From the NCBI GenBank assembly GCA_038206385.1, contig JBBRAW010000019.1, forward strand, positions 1 to 43,229: a stretch of DNA of 43,229 bases. Direction: 5' to 3'. The notes below the pieces were generated by a model, which was not told the origin of the DNA, made no database searches, and was given only the letters and a program-made list of their open reading frames with translations. The stretch comes from JANXSD01 sp038206385 (GTDB lineage: Bacteria; Bacteroidota; Bacteroidia; AKYH767-A; OLB10). A program made the position numbers and the translations under genes. Shown here piece after piece: positions 33,479-41,874 of this stretch (positions are counted from its first letter, which is position 1; each line of letters starts with the position of its first letter).

Positions 33479-33486
33479 CAAAGATA
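33479..33486 (-). promoter_or_regulatory. -7 box of the J-domain protein gene
   Basis: TATCTTTG on the minus strand ends 8 bases before the ATG at 33470, so the message would have a leader of only a few bases. No TTG at -33 is seen. Confidence 0.45.
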
Positions 33487-33678
33487 AATCTATTGCCTTA
33501 ATTATTTGAACTTACATGACTTGATACAATTATGTGAAAATTGGAATTTGGGCTTACCCTTTTGATTTTTAATAGTTTAATAGCACTTATCCCTTGTGGA
33601 GATGAAGATTAATTTGATACTTAAACAATAAAACGCATTTTATCCTCATATTGATATGGAACGATATTTTTGTGCTCA

Positions 33679-36180
33679 ATGGCGAGATTACGCAAACCCT
33701 TCCTTATCCTTTTATCCATACTTATCGGTATAGCATTATTTGTTGTTAGTGCCAGTTGGTTGATTGGTCCTAGAGTGAAAGGAATTGTGATCGAACAGAT
33801 CAATAAAAATCTTTCTGTGCCGATTCAAGTGGAGGATATTCAATTTTCGCTTTTAAGCCACTTCCCCTATGCAAGTGTTGATTTCGCTACGATACGCACC
33901 AATGGCTCAAATTATTCAGCTATTCGTGAACCTCTTGTTGATGCAAAACATCTGTACTTAATGTTTAATCTTTTTAATGTTTTTGGAGATAGTTTAAAGC
34001 TTAAGAAAATTTCAATTCATGATGCAACTATCAATTGCTATGTTGATGCGGATGGAAAAACAAATTATGACATCTTTAAAAAAGATAGTACCAAAAAAGA
34101 AAGTTTTAATTTAGAAGTAGAAGAAGTAGAACTTGATAATGTAAAATTTTCTTTTCAAAGTAAAATTGCAAAACGAGATTATCGTATTGATGCAAAACAT
34201 TTAAATTTAAATGGTAAGTTTAGTGAGAAGTTATATGATTTAAATGCAGAAGGTTCTTTGTTTGTTCAAACTTTTAAAATTGATAATTTGAATTACATCG
34301 ATCATAAAGAGACGCATGTAAATATATCCTTACGAGTAGATCAAAAGAACGAAGTATACATTATCTCAAAAGGAAATCTACAAGTTGCTGATCTAAAATT
34401 AGAAGTTACTGGCGACTTTAAATCAAAAGATCCCGGTACGGAAATTAATTTAAATGTGAAGAGTGAAAATGCAGGCTTACGAGAATTATTATCACTTATT
34501 CCTGGTGTATACACCGAAAAATTAAAGAGCTATCGATACGATGGTGATATTTATTTCAACATGCAAATTAATGGCATTAGTGATAAGGACCACACTCCAT
34601 TAGTAATTGCAGATTTCGGAACAAAGAATGCCTCTTTAATGCCACGCACGAGTGATTATAAACTAAAAAACATTCGCTTTAAAGGAAATTACAAAAGCCG
34701 CATTTCGCCATCACAACCTACAAGTAGATTACAATTAAACGAACTAGAAGCTAGCCTAGAAGGACAACCAATAAAAGCGAATTTATTAATCGAAGATTTT
34801 GCGAATCCATATATTGATTTGAATGTGCACAGCAAAATTAATCTCGAAGTATTAAGTCGTTTTTATATGCCCGACACACTTGAATCTATCTCTGGAGAAG
34901 TGCAGATAGATGCTGTTATTAAAGGGCATAGTAAAGATAAATCTAGCTGGCAATCGAATGGAAGTTTGACTTCACAAAATGTGGCATTTAAAATAAAAGG
35001 GAAAGACGTACACTTTACTGGATTCAATGCAAAATTGGAGTTGCAAGGGAATCAATTAGCAGTGAAAGATTTTAAAGGAAACGCAGCAGGATCTGATTTT
35101 TATATTGTAGGAAGCTTCGATAATGTATTGGGATATTTTCTTACAAAGGATGAAAAAGTTTCTGGAAAAGCATCACTAACATCTCGCAATATTGATCTCA
35201 ATGAATTGTTAGAAGATAAAAAACATACCACCGTTTCCGATACCAGTTACCGACTTGATTTCTCTCCTCGATTAAATTTAGATTTGAAATTAAATATCGC
35301 AATGATAACGTTTCGAAAATTCGATGCTTGGCAATTAAATGGAAATGTTTCTCTTCAAAACAAAGTTTTATCAACACAAAATCTTAACCTTAAAACATGC
35401 GAAGGCAGTTTGGGATTAAATGGAAAAATTGATGCCTCACGTAACGATAGTATCTTAATTGCAATTGATGCTTTAGTAAATAAAATTAACATCAATCAGT
35501 TGTTTGAACAACTAGGGAACTTTGGTCAAAATGTAATTGAAGATAAAAATGTGAATGGAATAATTACTGCCAATATTCAGTTTGCATCGATGTGGAGTAA
35601 GAATTTACATTGCAACATGGATCGTATTTATGTGAAGAGCGATCTCACAATTGAGAATGGACAGCTTAATAATTTCGAGCCTATGTTAGCACTTTCCAGG
35701 TTTTTAAAAGGAGCTGATTTACGTAAAATAACGTTTAGCACTTTACGCAATCAAATAGAAATCAAAAATCAAACGATCACTATTCCGTCCATGCATATCC
35801 AATCAAATGTTTTGGATTTAACAGCATCTGGAACGCATACTTTTAACAATATTGTGGATTATAAACTTCAACTTTTACTATCCCAATTGATAGGTAAAAA
35901 GGTGAAAGAACAACACACGGAATTTGGAACTATTGAAGATGATGGATTAGGTAGGGTGAAGCTTTTCCTTAGCATGAAAGGACCAATGAATAACCCTAAA
36001 ATTGTTTATGACCGCAAAGGTGTTGAGGAGAAAATTAATCATGAAGTAAAACAAGAGAAACAAAATTTAAAGGGAATCTTGAAGAATGAATTCGGTTGGT
36101 TTAAAAAAGACACGCTAAAAACCGATAAACCAGCCAATAAGCCAAAAAAGCAAGAATTACAACTTGATACAAATGATTGA
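33679..36180 (+). CDS. AsmA-family envelope protein
   Basis: An 833-residue AsmA-like protein: one N-terminal membrane span (PFLILLSILIGIALFVVSASWLI), then a long periplasmic beta-rich body. Typical AsmA features are the early repetitive LSVPIQVEDIQFSLLSHFPYASVDFATI block and the C-terminal AsmA_2 block (ANIQFASMWSKNLHCNMDRIY, LTIENGQLNNFEPMLALSRFL, MHIQSNVLDLTASGTHTF). The TamB/AsmA superfamily forms bridge-like hydrophobic grooves thought to move phospholipid between membranes or aid outer-membrane assembly. A Lys-rich tail ends the protein. ATG 33679 was chosen over an earlier in-frame start at 33670. Length is typical of Bacteroidota members. Confidence 0.88.
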   Translation: MARLRKPFLILLSILIGIALFVVSASWLIGPRVKGIVIEQINKNLSVPIQVEDIQFSLLSHFPYASVDFATIRTNGSNYSAIREPLVDAKHLYLMFNLFNVFGDSLKLKKISIHDATINCYVDADGKTNYDIFKKDSTKKESFNLEVEEVELDNVKFSFQSKIAKRDYRIDAKHLNLNGKFSEKLYDLNAEGSLFVQTFKIDNLNYIDHKETHVNISLRVDQKNEVYIISKGNLQVADLKLEVTGDFKSKDPGTEINLNVKSENAGLRELLSLIPGVYTEKLKSYRYDGDIYFNMQINGISDKDHTPLVIADFGTKNASLMPRTSDYKLKNIRFKGNYKSRISPSQPTSRLQLNELEASLEGQPIKANLLIEDFANPYIDLNVHSKINLEVLSRFYMPDTLESISGEVQIDAVIKGHSKDKSSWQSNGSLTSQNVAFKIKGKDVHFTGFNAKLELQGNQLAVKDFKGNAAGSDFYIVGSFDNVLGYFLTKDEKVSGKASLTSRNIDLNELLEDKKHTTVSDTSYRLDFSPRLNLDLKLNIAMITFRKFDAWQLNGNVSLQNKVLSTQNLNLKTCEGSLGLNGKIDASRNDSILIAIDALVNKININQLFEQLGNFGQNVIEDKNVNGIITANIQFASMWSKNLHCNMDRIYVKSDLTIENGQLNNFEPMLALSRFLKGADLRKITFSTLRNQIEIKNQTITIPSMHIQSNVLDLTASGTHTFNNIVDYKLQLLLSQLIGKKVKEQHTEFGTIEDDGLGRVKLFLSMKGPMNNPKIVYDRKGVEEKINHEVKQEKQNLKGILKNEFGWFKKDTLKTDKPANKPKKQELQLDTND

Positions 36181-36360
36181 AACTTACAACTTCACTAGGT
36201 TTTTTTCCTGTATAAATTCTGAATTTGAATACTTGTTTCAAGTCCTTTTTCGACTAAATAGTTTAAATTTGCTCTCTTGTCTCTAAACATTCATTTTATT
36301 TTATAAAATTATTCTTGCACGGCTCTAGTGTTATTTGCAAGTCATGGTGAATCGTAAAAA

Positions 36361-37518
36361 GTGAATATATATACTCGAAAACAACGCTGGAAGTTAATAT
36401 TACTTGTCGCTGCCTTATTGATTGGCATGGGGTCGCTTTGGTATACCAATCAGTTGGTGAATAAACTCTCAGAAGAAGAACGAAAGAAAGTAGAATTATG
36501 GGCCGAAGCAACACGACAAATTTCTGATACCAATGCAGACGTTGGCGATATCAGTTTTCCATTATCGGTGTTAACCAACAATATTACTGTTCCTGTTATC
36601 CTTACAGATGCAAAACAAAAGGTAATTTCTATCCGTAACTTGGATTCATCAAAAGCGAATGACAAACAATATTTAACGCAAGAGTTGGCGATCATGAAAT
36701 CTCAACGTGAGCCAATAGAAATTTCTTTTGCTGGCAATCAAAAAAATTATATCTATTACAAAGATTCTTATCTGCTTACACAATTACGGTATTATCCATA
36801 CTTTCAATTAGCAGTAATCGCGTTGTTCTTAATCGTCTCCTATATTGCGTTCAGCACGTCGCGTAAAGCTGAACAAAACCAAGTATGGGTTGGCATGGCA
36901 AAAGAAACAGCGCATCAATTAGGAACACCACTTTCATCATTAATGGCATGGCTCGAATATTTAAAATCTAAAGCTCATCCCGATGAATATATTACAGAAA
37001 TTGAAAAAGATATTGCGCGATTAAATACGATCACCGAACGATTTTCAAAAATAGGATCAGCACCAGCATTGAAGAAAGAAAACCTTACAGAGGTGATGCA
37101 AAATGCAATCAATTATATTAGAACACGAGCATCTTCGAAAGTAAATTTCCAATTAGTAAATCAACAAAGTTATAATGTAGAAGCACCAATGAATGTTGCA
37201 CTTTTTGATTGGGTACTCGAAAATATTTTCAAAAACAGTATTGATGCGATGAGTGGTGAAGGAACAATTTTAATTCAGATTACTGATCAACAACAATTCG
37301 CTTATATTGATATTACTGATTCAGGAAAAGGAATTTCAAAATCGAAATATAAAACAGTTTTCAAGCCGGGATATACAAGTAAAAATCGCGGATGGGGTCT
37401 TGGACTATCGCTCTCAAAACGTATTGTAGAGGAATACCATGCAGGTCAAATTTTCGTAAAAAATTCCGATCCACACAAAGGAACCACCTTTCGAATAGTA
37501 CTCCGTAAAACAGTATAA
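36361..37518 (+). CDS. Sensor histidine kinase, orphan
   Basis: A 385-residue membrane kinase starting with GTG. A first span at residues 11-28, a periplasmic or extracytoplasmic sensor of about 115 residues (35-145), and a second span at 148-165 are followed directly, without a HAMP domain, by the dimerisation helix with His185 in AKETAHQLGTPLSSL. The HATPase part shows the N box (ENIFKNSIDAM), G1 (DSGKGIS) and G2 (GWGLGLSLSKRIVEEY). The histidine context HQLGTPLS is typical of one Bacteroidota subgroup. No response regulator is adjacent. A TAAATTTG element at 36264-36271 is a possible promoter -7 box. Confidence 0.92.
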   Translation: MNIYTRKQRWKLILLVAALLIGMGSLWYTNQLVNKLSEEERKKVELWAEATRQISDTNADVGDISFPLSVLTNNITVPVILTDAKQKVISIRNLDSSKANDKQYLTQELAIMKSQREPIEISFAGNQKNYIYYKDSYLLTQLRYYPYFQLAVIALFLIVSYIAFSTSRKAEQNQVWVGMAKETAHQLGTPLSSLMAWLEYLKSKAHPDEYITEIEKDIARLNTITERFSKIGSAPALKKENLTEVMQNAINYIRTRASSKVNFQLVNQQSYNVEAPMNVALFDWVLENIFKNSIDAMSGEGTILIQITDQQQFAYIDITDSGKGISKSKYKTVFKPGYTSKNRGWGLGLSLSKRIVEEYHAGQIFVKNSDPHKGTTFRIVLRKTV

Positions 37519-37534
37519 AAAATTCAATTCTTTT

Positions 37535-37570
37535 CATTTTCAAATTGACCTATTTTCAAATCTTCAAATT
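37535..37570. repeat. TTTTCAAAT-type degenerate repeat
   Basis: Copies of ATTTTCAAATTGACC and ATTTTCAAATCTTCAAATT lie in the short gap between the kinase and hemW genes. The pattern is the same as at 20448-20480. Confidence 0.6.
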
Positions 37571-37575
37571 AATAA

Positions 37576-38703
37576 ATGGCAGGACTCTATCTTCACATTC
37601 CTTTTTGCAAACAAGCATGTACGTATTGTGATTTTCATTTCAGTACATCCATGCAATCCCGTGAAAAAATAGTTGAAGCATTAATATCAGAAATAAAATT
37701 ACAAGCAAATTATCTTCCATCAAAAATAGTAGATACAATATATTTTGGTGGAGGAACACCATCGCTATTAAGTGTAGATGAGTTAGAAAGAATTTTCGAT
37801 CAGATACAACACTACTTCACTATCAATAGTGGAGCGGAGATTACACTCGAAGCGAATCCCGATGATTTAACAATTACGTATCTGCGAAAGCTACGACATA
37901 CACATGTCAATCGTTTAAGTATCGGCATTCAGTCGTTCAGAGAGGAAGATTTGAAAATGATGAATCGTGCGCATACTGCAAAACATGCTGAACGTGTTGT
38001 TCCGGAAGCAGCGGATACTGGCTTCGAAAATTTATCAATAGATTTAATTTATGGAATCCCAGATTTAAAGATGGAAGGCTGGAAAAAAAATCTCGATAAG
38101 GCATTAGCACTTCCCGTAAATCATCTCTCTTGTTATTGCCTTACTGTTGAACCACGAACTGCGTTAGCATGGCAAGTAGAAAAAGGAATTTCAAAAGCTG
38201 TGGATGATGATGAGGCTGCAAATCAATTCGAGTGGTTGATAGAAAAAACTGAAGTAGCAGGAATTCCTTGGTATGAAATTTCAAATTTTGCAAAGCCCGG
38301 ATTTGAATCTCGTCATAATAGTAATTATTGGAAAGGAATTCCTTATCTCGGTATTGGCCCTTCAGCTCATTCGTATAACGGAAAAAATCGTCAGTGGAAT
38401 ATTCGTAATAATCCACTCTATTTTAAATCGATTAACGATAAAAAAATTCCCTTTGAAGAAGAATTTTTAACGGCAGAGCAGCGCTTCAATGAAACTGTAT
38501 TAACTTCGTTTCGAACTCGCAATGGCTTGACGAAAGAAGCAATCCTAAAAGTAGCTGCCGAAGATTCTTGGAAAAAAATTAAATCACAAGCTGAAATAAA
38601 AATCACAAATGGTTTGATGATAGAAAAGGAAAATAGCTTACAACTAACAGTTAAAGGATTATTACTCGCCGATGCAATTGCCTCTGAATTCTTCTTGTTA
38701 TGA
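37576..38703 (+). CDS. hemW: HemW-like radical SAM heme chaperone
   Basis: A 375-residue radical SAM protein. The cluster site is C11-x3-C15-x2-C18 in HIPFCKQACTYCDFHF. Other landmarks are YFGGGTPSLLS, ITLEANPDDLT, RLSIGIQSFREEDLKMMNRAH, LSIDLIYGIPDL and YEISNFAKPGFESRHN. These identify the HemN-like family. HemW lacks the extra features of the oxygen-independent coproporphyrinogen oxidase HemN, is shorter, and binds heme to deliver it to respiratory proteins. The ATG follows a repeat region. Its stop overlaps the next gene's ATG (ATGA). Confidence 0.92.
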   Translation: MAGLYLHIPFCKQACTYCDFHFSTSMQSREKIVEALISEIKLQANYLPSKIVDTIYFGGGTPSLLSVDELERIFDQIQHYFTINSGAEITLEANPDDLTITYLRKLRHTHVNRLSIGIQSFREEDLKMMNRAHTAKHAERVVPEAADTGFENLSIDLIYGIPDLKMEGWKKNLDKALALPVNHLSCYCLTVEPRTALAWQVEKGISKAVDDDEAANQFEWLIEKTEVAGIPWYEISNFAKPGFESRHNSNYWKGIPYLGIGPSAHSYNGKNRQWNIRNNPLYFKSINDKKIPFEEEFLTAEQRFNETVLTSFRTRNGLTKEAILKVAAEDSWKKIKSQAEIKITNGLMIEKENSLQLTVKGLLLADAIASEFFLL

Positions 38704-39458
38704 GTCTTAAAATTACTTTGCAATTTAATAATCAGCAATACGAAGCTGACCTTCATCAATCATTAGATCTTTCAATTCCACTGGAAGCTGGTCCTGGTCA
38801 TGTACAAGCGTGGTATGTGGAGCCAATACGCATTGATCCTGTTCGTATGGGTGATTGGATTGGTGAAGTAAAGCAAGGTGCATCTGTAAATTTTCGAAAT
38901 ATATTTTTTAATCCGCACGGACATGGTACGCATACAGAATGTGTAGGACATATTAGCAAAGATGATTATTCGATAAATAAATCGTTAAAAAATTATTTTG
39001 ATTTTGCACAATTGATCAGCATCGAATTAAAAGTTGTGAATGATGATTTAATTATTTCTCGTGAAGCAATTCAAAAAGTGATGAATGATAACGTAGAAGC
39101 AGTTATTATTCGCACACTTCCAAATGCGAATGATAAGTTAACAAAAAATTATTCGAGTAGCAATCCTCCTTATTTAGATGTTGATGCAGCGGCATTTCTT
39201 TGCGAGAAAAATATCAAACATTTATTGTTAGATCTTCCTTCCGTTGATCGCGAACAGGATGGTGGAAAACTATTAGCGCATCATGCCTTTTGGAATTATC
39301 CAAATGCAACACGTATTGATGCAACGATTACTGAGATGGTTTTTATTCCAGATACGATCCTTGATGGAATTTATTTGCTAAATCTTCAAACTGCCCCATT
39401 CGAAAATGACGCGACTCCATCGAGACCCGTTTTGTTTGATTTGAAGTTAATTTCATGA
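38700..39458 (+). CDS. Cyclase-family metal-dependent hydrolase (kynurenine formamidase-like)
   Basis: A 252-residue protein with the cyclase/KynB fold. The metal-binding motif is NPHGHGTHTECVGH (His73, His75, His78 and His84 region), matching the HxGTHxD/E signature, and LSIPLEAGPGHVQAW begins the protein. The C-terminal part contains NIKHLLLDLPSVDREQDGG, where the Asp and Glu are typical for the family, and a conserved TITEMVFIP segment. Relatives include kynurenine formamidase, isatin hydrolase and cyclases, so the substrate here is open. No other tryptophan-catabolic gene is nearby. It overlaps hemW by 4 bases and so is cotranscribed. Confidence 0.82.
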   Translation: MSLKITLQFNNQQYEADLHQSLDLSIPLEAGPGHVQAWYVEPIRIDPVRMGDWIGEVKQGASVNFRNIFFNPHGHGTHTECVGHISKDDYSINKSLKNYFDFAQLISIELKVVNDDLIISREAIQKVMNDNVEAVIIRTLPNANDKLTKNYSSSNPPYLDVDAAAFLCEKNIKHLLLDLPSVDREQDGGKLLAHHAFWNYPNATRIDATITEMVFIPDTILDGIYLLNLQTAPFENDATPSRPVLFDLKLIS

Positions 39459-39467
39459 TCTTTTTTA

Positions 39468-39499
39468 TTGGAAAATATCGAAGCGAAAACTTATCTTTG
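39468..39499 (+). promoter_or_regulatory. Housekeeping-type promoter of purQ
   Basis: TTG at 39468-39470 and TATCTTTG at 39492-39499, separated by 21 bases, match the Bacteroidota -33/-7 pattern. The distance to the purQ ATG (39534) leaves a leader of about 30 bases. Confidence 0.65.
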
Positions 39500-39533
39500 C
39501 AATACAATACTCACTCAATAAAAAATATTTCCC

Positions 39534-40226
39534 ATGAAATTTGGCGTAGTAATATTCCCAGGTTCTAATTGCGATCAAGATCTGATTCACGTTTTAAGTA
39601 AAGTAATGAAACAAGAAGTTGTGGAGTTATGGCACAAAGATCATTCATTGCATGGATGTGATTTTGTATTTCTCCCTGGTGGATTTTCTTACGGTGATTA
39701 TTTACGCTCTGGAGCTATTGCACGTTTCTCTCCTATCATGCAGGAAGTATTAGAGTTTGCCGATAAAGGCGGATTCGTTTTTGGAATATGTAATGGCTTT
39801 CAAATATTAACAGAAGCACATTTATTACCTGGCGCATTATTGCAAAATAATATTCATCAGTTCATCTGCAAAAATGTTCGACTACGCGCCGAAACAGATG
39901 AGTCGATGATTAGTTCATCATTTACAATTGGAGAAACATTAAAAGTTCCTATCGCACATGGAGAAGGAAATTTTTATTGTGATGATACGACACTTCAACA
40001 ACTAAAAGAAAACAACCAAATTCTTTTTCGTTACTGCGATGAAAATGGAAAAGTAAATCCTGAATCGAATCCAAATGGATCATTAGAAAGTATTGCAGGA
40101 ATTTGTAATAAGCAACGTAATGTTTTCGGTATGATGCCACATCCAGAACGCGCAAGTGATGTGCTATTAGGAAATACCGACGGACATAAAATTTTTAAAT
40201 CCATTTTGAATACTGTGATGGCGTAG
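39534..40226 (+). CDS. purQ: Phosphoribosylformylglycinamidine synthase subunit PurQ
   Basis: A 230-residue class I glutamine amidotransferase. The catalytic triad is Cys86 in GICNGFQ with His203 and Glu205 in MMPHPERASD; the oxyanion strand is FLPGGFSYGDYLRSGAIA. This is the separate glutaminase subunit of the PurSQL complex that makes FGAM in de novo purine synthesis. PurL and PurS are not in this window. The gene has its own promoter and stands downstream of the cyclase gene by 75 bases. It is followed by the repeat patch at 40241. Confidence 0.95.
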   Translation: MKFGVVIFPGSNCDQDLIHVLSKVMKQEVVELWHKDHSLHGCDFVFLPGGFSYGDYLRSGAIARFSPIMQEVLEFADKGGFVFGICNGFQILTEAHLLPGALLQNNIHQFICKNVRLRAETDESMISSSFTIGETLKVPIAHGEGNFYCDDTTLQQLKENNQILFRYCDENGKVNPESNPNGSLESIAGICNKQRNVFGMMPHPERASDVLLGNTDGHKIFKSILNTVMA

Positions 40227-40240
40227 GAGGTAAGGTTCCT

Positions 40241-40287
40241 TGAACAGGATTTTTCTTAAACAGGATTTTTTTGAACACGATTATAAG
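40241..40287. repeat. Degenerate 16-bp AACAGGATT-type repeat
   Basis: Three adjoining copies of a 16-base unit, TGAACAGGATTTTTCT (40241-40256), TAAACAGGATTTTTTT (40257-40272) and a diverged GAACACGATTATAAG (40273-40287), form the left part of a repeat-rich stretch. A further related piece (GATTACAGTGATTTGCAGGATT) follows at 40314-40335. AACAGGATT-type repeats are familiar from Bacteroidota intergenic regions. Confidence 0.65.
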
Positions 40288-40291
40288 CTTG

Positions 40292-40313
40292 CCCAGTAGT
40301 GACTGCTACTGGG
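40292..40313. other. GC-rich hairpin inside the AACAGGATT repeat
   Basis: A perfect 8-bp stem CCCAGTAG (40292-40299) / CTACTGGG (40306-40313) with a 6-base loop TGACTG. No T-run follows on either strand, so it does not look like an ordinary terminator. The region 40227-40397 otherwise contains only the degenerate repeats and no gene. Confidence 0.6.
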
Positions 40314-40397
40314 GATTACAGTGATTTGCAGGATTAAAATTTGATTTACTTCGAGGAAGGATATAATTTATTTGTAATTTAATAAGTGTAAGTAGTT

Positions 40398-40484
40398 AGA
40401 ATTAATTATGATTATGGCTTTGTTTGGATAAGGTTTGTTGGAACTCATGCTCAATATGATAAAATTAATGCATCAAAAATATAA
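40398..40484 (+). pseudogene. higB: HigB-type toxin remnant (C-terminal end only)
   Basis: The frame RINYDYGFVWIRFVGTHAQY-DKINASKI then stop reproduces the C-terminus of HigB toxins (usual end -IRFxGTHxxYDKIdA). An in-frame TAA immediately upstream leaves no N-terminal part, so the first 60 or so residues are missing. It is followed 4 bases later by a HigA-like frame, in the normal toxin-antitoxin order. The remnant would not be translated into an active ribonuclease. Confidence 0.8.
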
Positions 40485-40488
40485 GCAG

Positions 40489-40845
40489 ATGGAATGGAAA
40501 GTAATTAAAACAGAAAAAGATTATCTAAAAGCTATAAAGCGTCTTGAAGTTATTTTTGATTCAAGAAAAGGATCACGTGAAGGTGATGAGCTTGAATTAT
40601 TATGACTTTTAATTGATAATTATGAAAAAGATAAATATCCAATTGATTTACCTGATCCAATCGAAGCTATAAAATTTAGAATGGAACAACTTGGATATAA
40701 ACAGAGGGATTTAGCAGAGGTGATGGGATTAAAAAGTCGTGTAAGTGAAGTTTTAAATAGAAAGAGAAAGTTAACACTTGATATGATTAGGAAATTAAAT
40801 GAAGTGTTAGGAATACCTACATCAGTATTAGTTAAGGATTACTAA
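40489..40845 (+). pseudogene. higA: HigA-type antitoxin with an internal TGA
   Basis: From ATG 40489 the frame encodes a HigA-like protein: MEWKVIKTEKDYLKAIKRLE, GDELELL, LLIDNYEKDKYPIDLPDPIEAIKFR, then a Cro/C1-type HTH (MEQLGYKQRDLAEVMGLKSRVSEVLNRKRKLTLDMIRKL). An in-frame TGA at 40603-40605 (after ELELL) interrupts it; relatives read ELELLxLLI. Downstream, the remainder could be translated from ATG codons such as the one before EQLGYKQ, giving a DNA-binding fragment. Decay is also indicated by the lost toxin half. Confidence 0.82.
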
Positions 40846-40965
40846 AAAAAAATGTGCTAACACCATTAGCCGTTGCCCTAAATCATTTAAATAAATTTTT
40901 ACTCGAATTGATACGCGAAAAATGATTAGTTAATTTTTTTCACACTTTGAAGTTGGTAGCAAGTC

Positions 40966-40996
40966 TTGATTTACTTCAATTTTATTTTTACCTTTG
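40966..40996 (+). promoter_or_regulatory. Promoter of the DUF433/DUF5615 pair with almost no leader
   Basis: TTG at 40966-40968 and TACCTTTG at 40989-40996, 20 bases apart. The ATG at 41001 starts 4 bases after the -7 box, so the transcript would start at or beside the initiation codon. Confidence 0.6.
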
Positions 40997-41000
40997 ATTT

Positions 41001-41243
41001 ATGAAAAACATAAAAGAACTTATTACTATTGATCCGGAGGTTTTGAGTGGAGAACCAGTATTTATTGGAACTAGAGTGCCTGTGGTTTCTATGTTTTATC
41101 ACTTAGTACGCGGTGTTTCGTTAGATGAATTTTTAAGCGACTTCCCTTCAGTAAAAAAGGAAGTTGCAGTTTCTGTTTTGGAAATTGCTGAAAATCTTTT
41201 TTCATCTGGAAATATCAATAAACTCTATGAAACTGCTGCTTGA
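41001..41243 (+). CDS. DUF433-family antitoxin
   Basis: An 80-residue DUF433 protein. The N-terminal ITIDPEVLSGEPVFIGTRVPV is the family signature (I-x-x-x-P-x-x-x-x-G-x-P-x-x-x-GTRVPV), followed by a winged-helix-like part (VSLDEFLSDFPSVKKEVAVSVLEIA). DUF433 antitoxins pair with DUF5615 PIN-like toxins; here the toxin gene overlaps the end by 17 bases. It has its own promoter with a very short or no leader. Confidence 0.9.
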   Translation: MKNIKELITIDPEVLSGEPVFIGTRVPVVSMFYHLVRGVSLDEFLSDFPSVKKEVAVSVLEIAENLFSSGNINKLYETAA

Positions 41244-41550
41244 CGAAAATTTACCCAAAAGATTAAAATCTGAATTTCCCAGTCATGTTGTTTTTACTGT
41301 AGCAGATATGAAATGGAATGGAAAGAAAAATGGAGAACTACTTTCGCTTTTGCTTGACAATAATTTTGACGCACTTATCACTTTCGACAAAAATTTACAA
41401 TATCAACAGAATTTTAATAAATATAAATTACCTGTTATAGTCTTGAATGCTCAAGATAATACTTACGCAACTTTAAAGAACTTTTCACAAAAAATCATTG
41501 ACATTTTAGAAAAACCACTTCAAGCCGGAATAATTGAGATTGCAGAATAA
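41227..41550 (+). CDS. DUF5615 PIN-like toxin
   Basis: A 107-residue PIN-like protein. MKLLLDENLPKRL, VADMKWNGKKNGELLSLLLD, FDALITFDKNLQYQQN and LPVIVLNA are the four DUF5615 landmarks, with Asp6 and Glu7 and the later TFDKN aspartate as probable metal ligands. The start at 41227 begins the conserved motif; a longer frame from 41164 adds unrelated residues from within the antitoxin gene. A translation-coupled toxin of the DUF433 antitoxin is likely. Appears complete. Confidence 0.88.
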   Translation: MKLLLDENLPKRLKSEFPSHVVFTVADMKWNGKKNGELLSLLLDNNFDALITFDKNLQYQQNFNKYKLPVIVLNAQDNTYATLKNFSQKIIDILEKPLQAGIIEIAE

Positions 41551-41623
41551 GAACAACTACTAATTTAACAATTGATAATACTCAATAGAAAAATTTTATG
41601 GAATTTATTTATGTCGTACGATA

Positions 41624-41656
41624 TTGCATAAAAAACCTTGTTGTATTATAGCTTTT
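41624..41656 (+). promoter_or_regulatory. Possible promoter of the ParD/ParE-like pair
   Basis: TTG at 41624-41626 and TAGCTTTT at 41649-41656 (one mismatch to TAnnTTTG) with 22 bases between. Transcription would start near 41661, 34 bases before the antitoxin ATG. Confidence 0.4.
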
Positions 41657-41694
41657 ATAGAGAATCAATGATACGAAATTTGAATATTAGGATA

Positions 41695-41874
41695 ATGAAA
41701 AAAACCTCAATAATAACCACACTAAACGAACTTTCTAAGGAGTTTCAGTTGGAAGATCTTGTTGAAAGACTAATCGTAATTGAAAAAATTGATGCTGGGC
41801 TAATAGAAGCGAAAGAAGGAAAAACTGTAAGCCACTTAGCAGCTAAGAAATCAATTTCGAAATGGTTAAAGTAA
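41695..41874 (+). CDS. Small antitoxin-like protein upstream of a ParE-like toxin
   Basis: A 59-residue protein (KKTSIITTLNELSKEFQLED, then ERLIVIEKIDAGLIEAKEGK, then HLAAKKSISKWLK). The IEKIDAGLIEAKEGKTVSH stretch resembles the C-terminal tail of antitoxins that pair with RelE/ParE toxins in Bacteroidota. ATG 41695 was preferred over earlier in-frame starts because it begins the conserved start KKTSIITTLNEL. Its end overlaps the toxin gene by 13 bases. The DNA-binding part is not obvious. Confidence 0.75.
   Translation: MKKTSIITTLNELSKEFQLEDLVERLIVIEKIDAGLIEAKEGKTVSHLAAKKSISKWLK

Noticed and set aside
33541..33612. Short frame from TTG with a lipobox-like LIALIPC GDED end.
   Set aside because: Only 23 residues, TTG start, no promoter or ribosome-binding context. 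Chance resemblance or a degraded lipoprotein end.
18395..40605. Two in-frame TGA codons (18395 and 40603) suggesting TGA is recoded as Trp.
   Set aside because: Many genes here end on TGA, including ATGA overlaps in the uraD/uraH/alc and hemW operons, and Trp is encoded by TGG throughout. The HigA TGA is not at a Trp position. Two separate nonsense changes or sequence errors are more likely.
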